From Candidatus Coatesiibacteriota bacterium (GTDB taxonomy: Bacteria; B130-G9): a stretch of 5,292 bases of DNA. Numbering within the stretch: position 1 is the stretch's first letter; every line of letters starts with the position of its first letter. Both the position numbers and the translations under genes were made by a program. The stretch is taken from NCBI GenBank assembly GCA_016929465.1, contig JAFGIT010000306.1, positions 1-5,292 on the forward strand, written 5' to 3'. The notes beneath the pieces are model-generated. The model did not search any database. It worked only from the letters and a program-made list of their open reading frames with translations, and had not been told where the DNA came from. Below are positions 3,204 to 5,292 of this stretch, piece by piece.

Positions 3204-5292
3204 CTATTCAATACGCCAAGATGTCTCTGCAAGGCGGGATATGGGACAGCCGAAATCGCCCACGCCGAAGATGCCTGCATAAGCCATATAGACCCCATGG
3301 GGCGCGACATCCGGTACGCTTAAGGCGAGTAAAGGATAGCCTTCGATCTCGAAATCTGCCGGCAGGACCACGTCCAGCCCATCAGGCGACATCCCCCAAT
3401 CGGGGAAATAGATCAACTCACCCGTAGGGAATTGAATCGCTGCCGCGAAGGTCACCGAGAAATCGATGGGTGTGTTGTTTGCGAGGTCCAGCAGAAGCTT
3501 CAGAGCGTCAGATGCCGTATATGCTTCTGAGTCAACTGAAAGCGCCAGCGAGAAGTCTCCGACGGTTGGTCCATCCGCAAGTGCGTCCTCAGGATAGGAG
3601 ACAGCCCCTCCCCTCACATCGACAAATCGAAAGCGATGTTGGGACACACCGGCCGGAATGCTCGTCTCCACAGAATAGGTCCCGTTCGCTGCGGTCCCGG
3701 ATTCGAGTGCAAGCTGGATCGGAATGATGTCATTGGGTGAATGAAGGATCAATTGCTTGATGCCCGGTTCATTGCCGTCTGCGTCGAAATAATGAACTGA
3801 GAAGGTGAAAGAGTCATCCACAACGCCGCATTGCGGGCTGAATGTCCCATCGGTCAATGAGGGCGCCTGGTTCGAGACATCGACGAATGGGCCTTCGAAG
3901 CTTCCCGTCTCAGGCAGCCTGACCTCTGTCCCCTGGCTGTCGGCAAAGATGAAGTAATACTCATAGGCATTCGCCTCCAATTCCATGTCCCGGATATACT
4001 CACCATTGGATGGGGAATCCCCCGTGACGAGCTCCATGTCCTCCGTCGCAGACCACCCCGAAGCCTGTATTTGAACCTCCGCCGACAAAGGTGCGCCTCC
4101 CGATACATCATAGTAATGCACCGAGAAGGTGAACTCGTCATCCGCTCCACCCAGCACTGGATCGACCCCACCGGTGTCGAGTAAGGATGAATTCAGGCTA
4201 CCGGCCAGATTCGGGCCGTAGAAATAACCCTCCTGGGGAAGCCGAATTACCTTCTCATTTGCCGTAAGGAAACTGAAGTAATACCACTCCGGCTGCACAG
4301 AGAGCTTGGTCTTATAGGTGTAATCACCGTTGTAGAGCATTCCGTTTCCCAGCGTCATTCTGACCGAATGCGTCATATCTGACCTGTAATAGAGGGTCGA
4401 TACGGAGGGGGCTTCGCCGTCTCCGTCGTAGAAATGAACGCGAAATTCGAATTCTGTTCCCGTCGAACCGAGAGATGGGGAGACGCCTCCGTAGGAGAGA
4501 TAGCTGCGAGAGCTCTCCCCTGTGACGACTGGGCCGATATAATATCCCGCGGAGGGCATCTTCACGCTTGCGCCCCTCTTGTCCGTGAACTGGAAATAAT
4601 GGTTATAGGTGCCGGCCGGCAACGTCCCGCAATAGGTAAAGGTCCCGTCGTCCGCAGAGCCTTCCGTCAGCACCATATCCGACGAATACTCTTTTGTGGA
4701 ACTTGCCACGACTATCTTCGCGGTCGAAGCCACGTCCTTGTCAATATCCCAGTAATAAACGGAGAACCAGAAAGTTGTGTCAGAGTCCCCCGTTGGCGGG
4801 GAGAGCATCGGCGAAGATAACATCGGAGCTGTATTGTGCCGGTCCACATCGGGACCTGAGTAGTAACCTGTCTCAGGGAGCCTCGCGGAAGCACCATATT
4901 CGTCCTCGAAGTCGAAGTAATAGTAGTAGTAACCCTCGTCGAGAGAAGTCATAGCCTGATAGGTGCCATTTGACCCGTAAGTTGCAGAAGTCTCCATAGA
5001 GAGCCTGTCCACGACTGCTTCGGTTTCGTCCACAATATAGACCATTGCCCTCGACGGCTCGTCGTAATCATCGTCCACATACTCTACCATGTAGATGAAA
5101 AGGTCCTCATCGTCGCCCGATGTTGGGGTGACGCCGCCGGCATCGAGGGTCGGTGGGCTGTTTTCTGCAGTCGTGAAGGAGAACTCGTATTCGGGCATTT
5201 CATTTCCTTCGAGATCCGTCGCGTGCACATCGACCTTCACCTGGGAATCCGGAGGATATCCATAGGAGGGGGCATATTGGATCGTCGATCCA
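3204..5292 (-). CDS. Large tandem-repeat, probably extracellular protein, C-terminal part (N-terminus beyond right edge)
   Basis: The frame is open to the right edge, giving 695 complete codons; any GTG near 5240 is internal. I do not recognise a named family. The visible part starts with the end of an Ig-like domain (pattern DLEGNEMPEYEFSFTT, as in SbsA/Big_5-type modules). Five repeats of about 105-110 residues follow, then a C-terminal beta-rich domain of about 115 residues (3207-3551). Composition is rich in Tyr, Asp, Gly, Ser and Thr, with few Lys and few Cys, typical of secreted beta-sandwich proteins. No anchor, LPXTG motif or membrane helix is seen at the C-terminus (it ends ETSWRIE). 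A Tyr run of five (YYYYYFDF) is encoded by TAC repeats near 4917-4931. No catalytic motif is visible, so a binding, adhesive or scaffold role is inference; enzymatic domains may lie upstream. It shares strand with the atp operon, but a terminator and promoter candidate lie between, and there is no functional link. Confidence 0.8.
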   Translation of the reverse strand, partial: GSTIQYAPSYGYPPDSQVKVDVHATDLEGNEMPEYEFSFTTAENSPPTLDAGGVTPTSGDDEDLFIYMVEYVDDDYDEPSRAMVYIVDETEAVVDRLSMETSATYGSNGTYQAMTSLDEGYYYYYFDFEDEYGASARLPETGYYSGPDVDRHNTAPMLSSPMLSPPTGDSDTTFWFSVYYWDIDKDVASTAKIVVASSTKEYSSDMVLTEGSADDGTFTYCGTLPAGTYNHYFQFTDKRGASVKMPSAGYYIGPVVTGESSRSYLSYGGVSPSLGSTGTEFEFRVHFYDGDGEAPSVSTLYYRSDMTHSVRMTLGNGMLYNGDYTYKTKLSVQPEWYYFSFLTANEKVIRLPQEGYFYGPNLAGSLNSSLLDTGGVDPVLGGADDEFTFSVHYYDVSGGAPLSAEVQIQASGWSATEDMELVTGDSPSNGEYIRDMELEANAYEYYFIFADSQGTEVRLPETGSFEGPFVDVSNQAPSLTDGTFSPQCGVVDDSFTFSVHYFDADGNEPGIKQLILHSPNDIIPIQLALESGTAANGTYSVETSIPAGVSQHRFRFVDVRGGAVSYPEDALADGPTVGDFSLALSVDSEAYTASDALKLLLDLANNTPIDFSVTFAAAIQFPTGELIYFPDWGMSPDGLDVVLPADFEIEGYPLLALSVPDVAPHGVYMAYAGIFGVGDFGCPISRLAETSWRIE
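3552..5159 (-). repeat. Five tandem protein repeats of about 105-110 residues
   Basis: Units lie at about 5159-4833, 4832-4506, 4505-4191, 4190-3870 and 3869-3552 in reading order. Each begins near a Pro-x-Leu or Leu-rich start and a P-x-x-G turn, then F-x-F-x-V-x-Y/F-x-D-x-D (for example FTFSVHYFDADG), a mid-unit NG-x-Y, the YYF-x-F-x-D-x-x-G strand, and closes with RLPETG-x-x-x-GP. Units are well diverged at the DNA level, so the array is old. The spacing suggests one Ig-like beta sandwich per unit; acidic D-x-D sites could bind calcium. Confidence 0.8.

Noticed and set aside
3086-3427. Plus-strand frames at 3095-3427 and 3117-3323 as genes upstream of the atp operon
   Set aside because: They run antisense into the end of the repeat-protein gene, overlap each other in different frames and show no family pattern.
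3552-5159. DNA-level tandem repeat or CRISPR-like array
   Set aside because: The periodicity is at protein level only; nucleotide identity between units is low and there are no short direct repeats with spacers.
3204-5240. GTG at 5240 as the start of the large protein
   Set aside because: The frame stays open to the window edge and the upstream codons continue an Ig-like domain, so the true start lies outside.

Overview
The window holds the first part of a bacterial F-type ATP synthase (F0) operon, read entirely on the minus strand, preceded on the same strand by the 3' end of a gene for a large repeat-built, probably secreted protein. In transcription order (right to left) it contains: the repeat protein (5292 to 3204, N-terminus outside the window); a short junction with a possible terminator and a sigma70-like promoter; atpZ-like gene (3043 to 2777); atpI-like gene (about 2743 to 2318); atpB, subunit a (2314 to 1631); a fused c subunit of 320 residues containing four consecutive c-type hairpins (1615 to 653); a normal single-hairpin c subunit (565 to 308); and the start of atpF, subunit b (190 to 1, running off the left edge). 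The other open frames, including all those on the plus strand, look like shadows of these genes.

The remarkable part is the rotor. An ordinary 85-residue c subunit carries the two-carboxylate sodium-type signature (E33 and E66, followed by S67, T68, Y71). Directly upstream lies a gene encoding four such hairpins in one chain. Its hairpin 1 keeps both carboxylates (E29, E62). Hairpin 2 keeps only the membrane carboxylate (E144; V111 replaces the first). Hairpins 3 and 4 have glutamine in place of the essential glutamate (Q223, Q303). This F-type subunit therefore fills four rotor positions with at most two ion sites, recalling V-type proteolipids, in which duplicated hairpins have lost carboxylates. 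The nearest F-type precedent I know is the double-hairpin c1 of Acetobacterium woodii, which mixes with single c subunits in a hybrid ring. A four-hairpin version with two dead sites is, as far as I know, not described. Inference: the rotor is mixed, has fewer ion sites than hairpins, and so has a lowered ion-to-ATP ratio.

The genes fit together as one assembly line: AtpZ and AtpI are small membrane proteins linked to c-ring assembly or cation handling, subunit a provides the ion channel and stator arginine (R168), the two c genes build the rotor, and subunit b starts the peripheral stalk. Spacing is tight from atpI to the fused c gene (3 and 15 nt) but wider around the single c gene (87 nt before, 117 nt after), where hairpins and a strong ribosome binding site may set the ratio of the two c proteins.

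The organism is a bacterium with moderate GC (by eye somewhat above 50%) using Shine-Dalgarno starts, including TTG. The sodium-type c signature suggests an anaerobe, and the large tandem-repeat surface-type protein suits an environmental, perhaps uncultivated, lineage. The sequence does not let me name the phylum.
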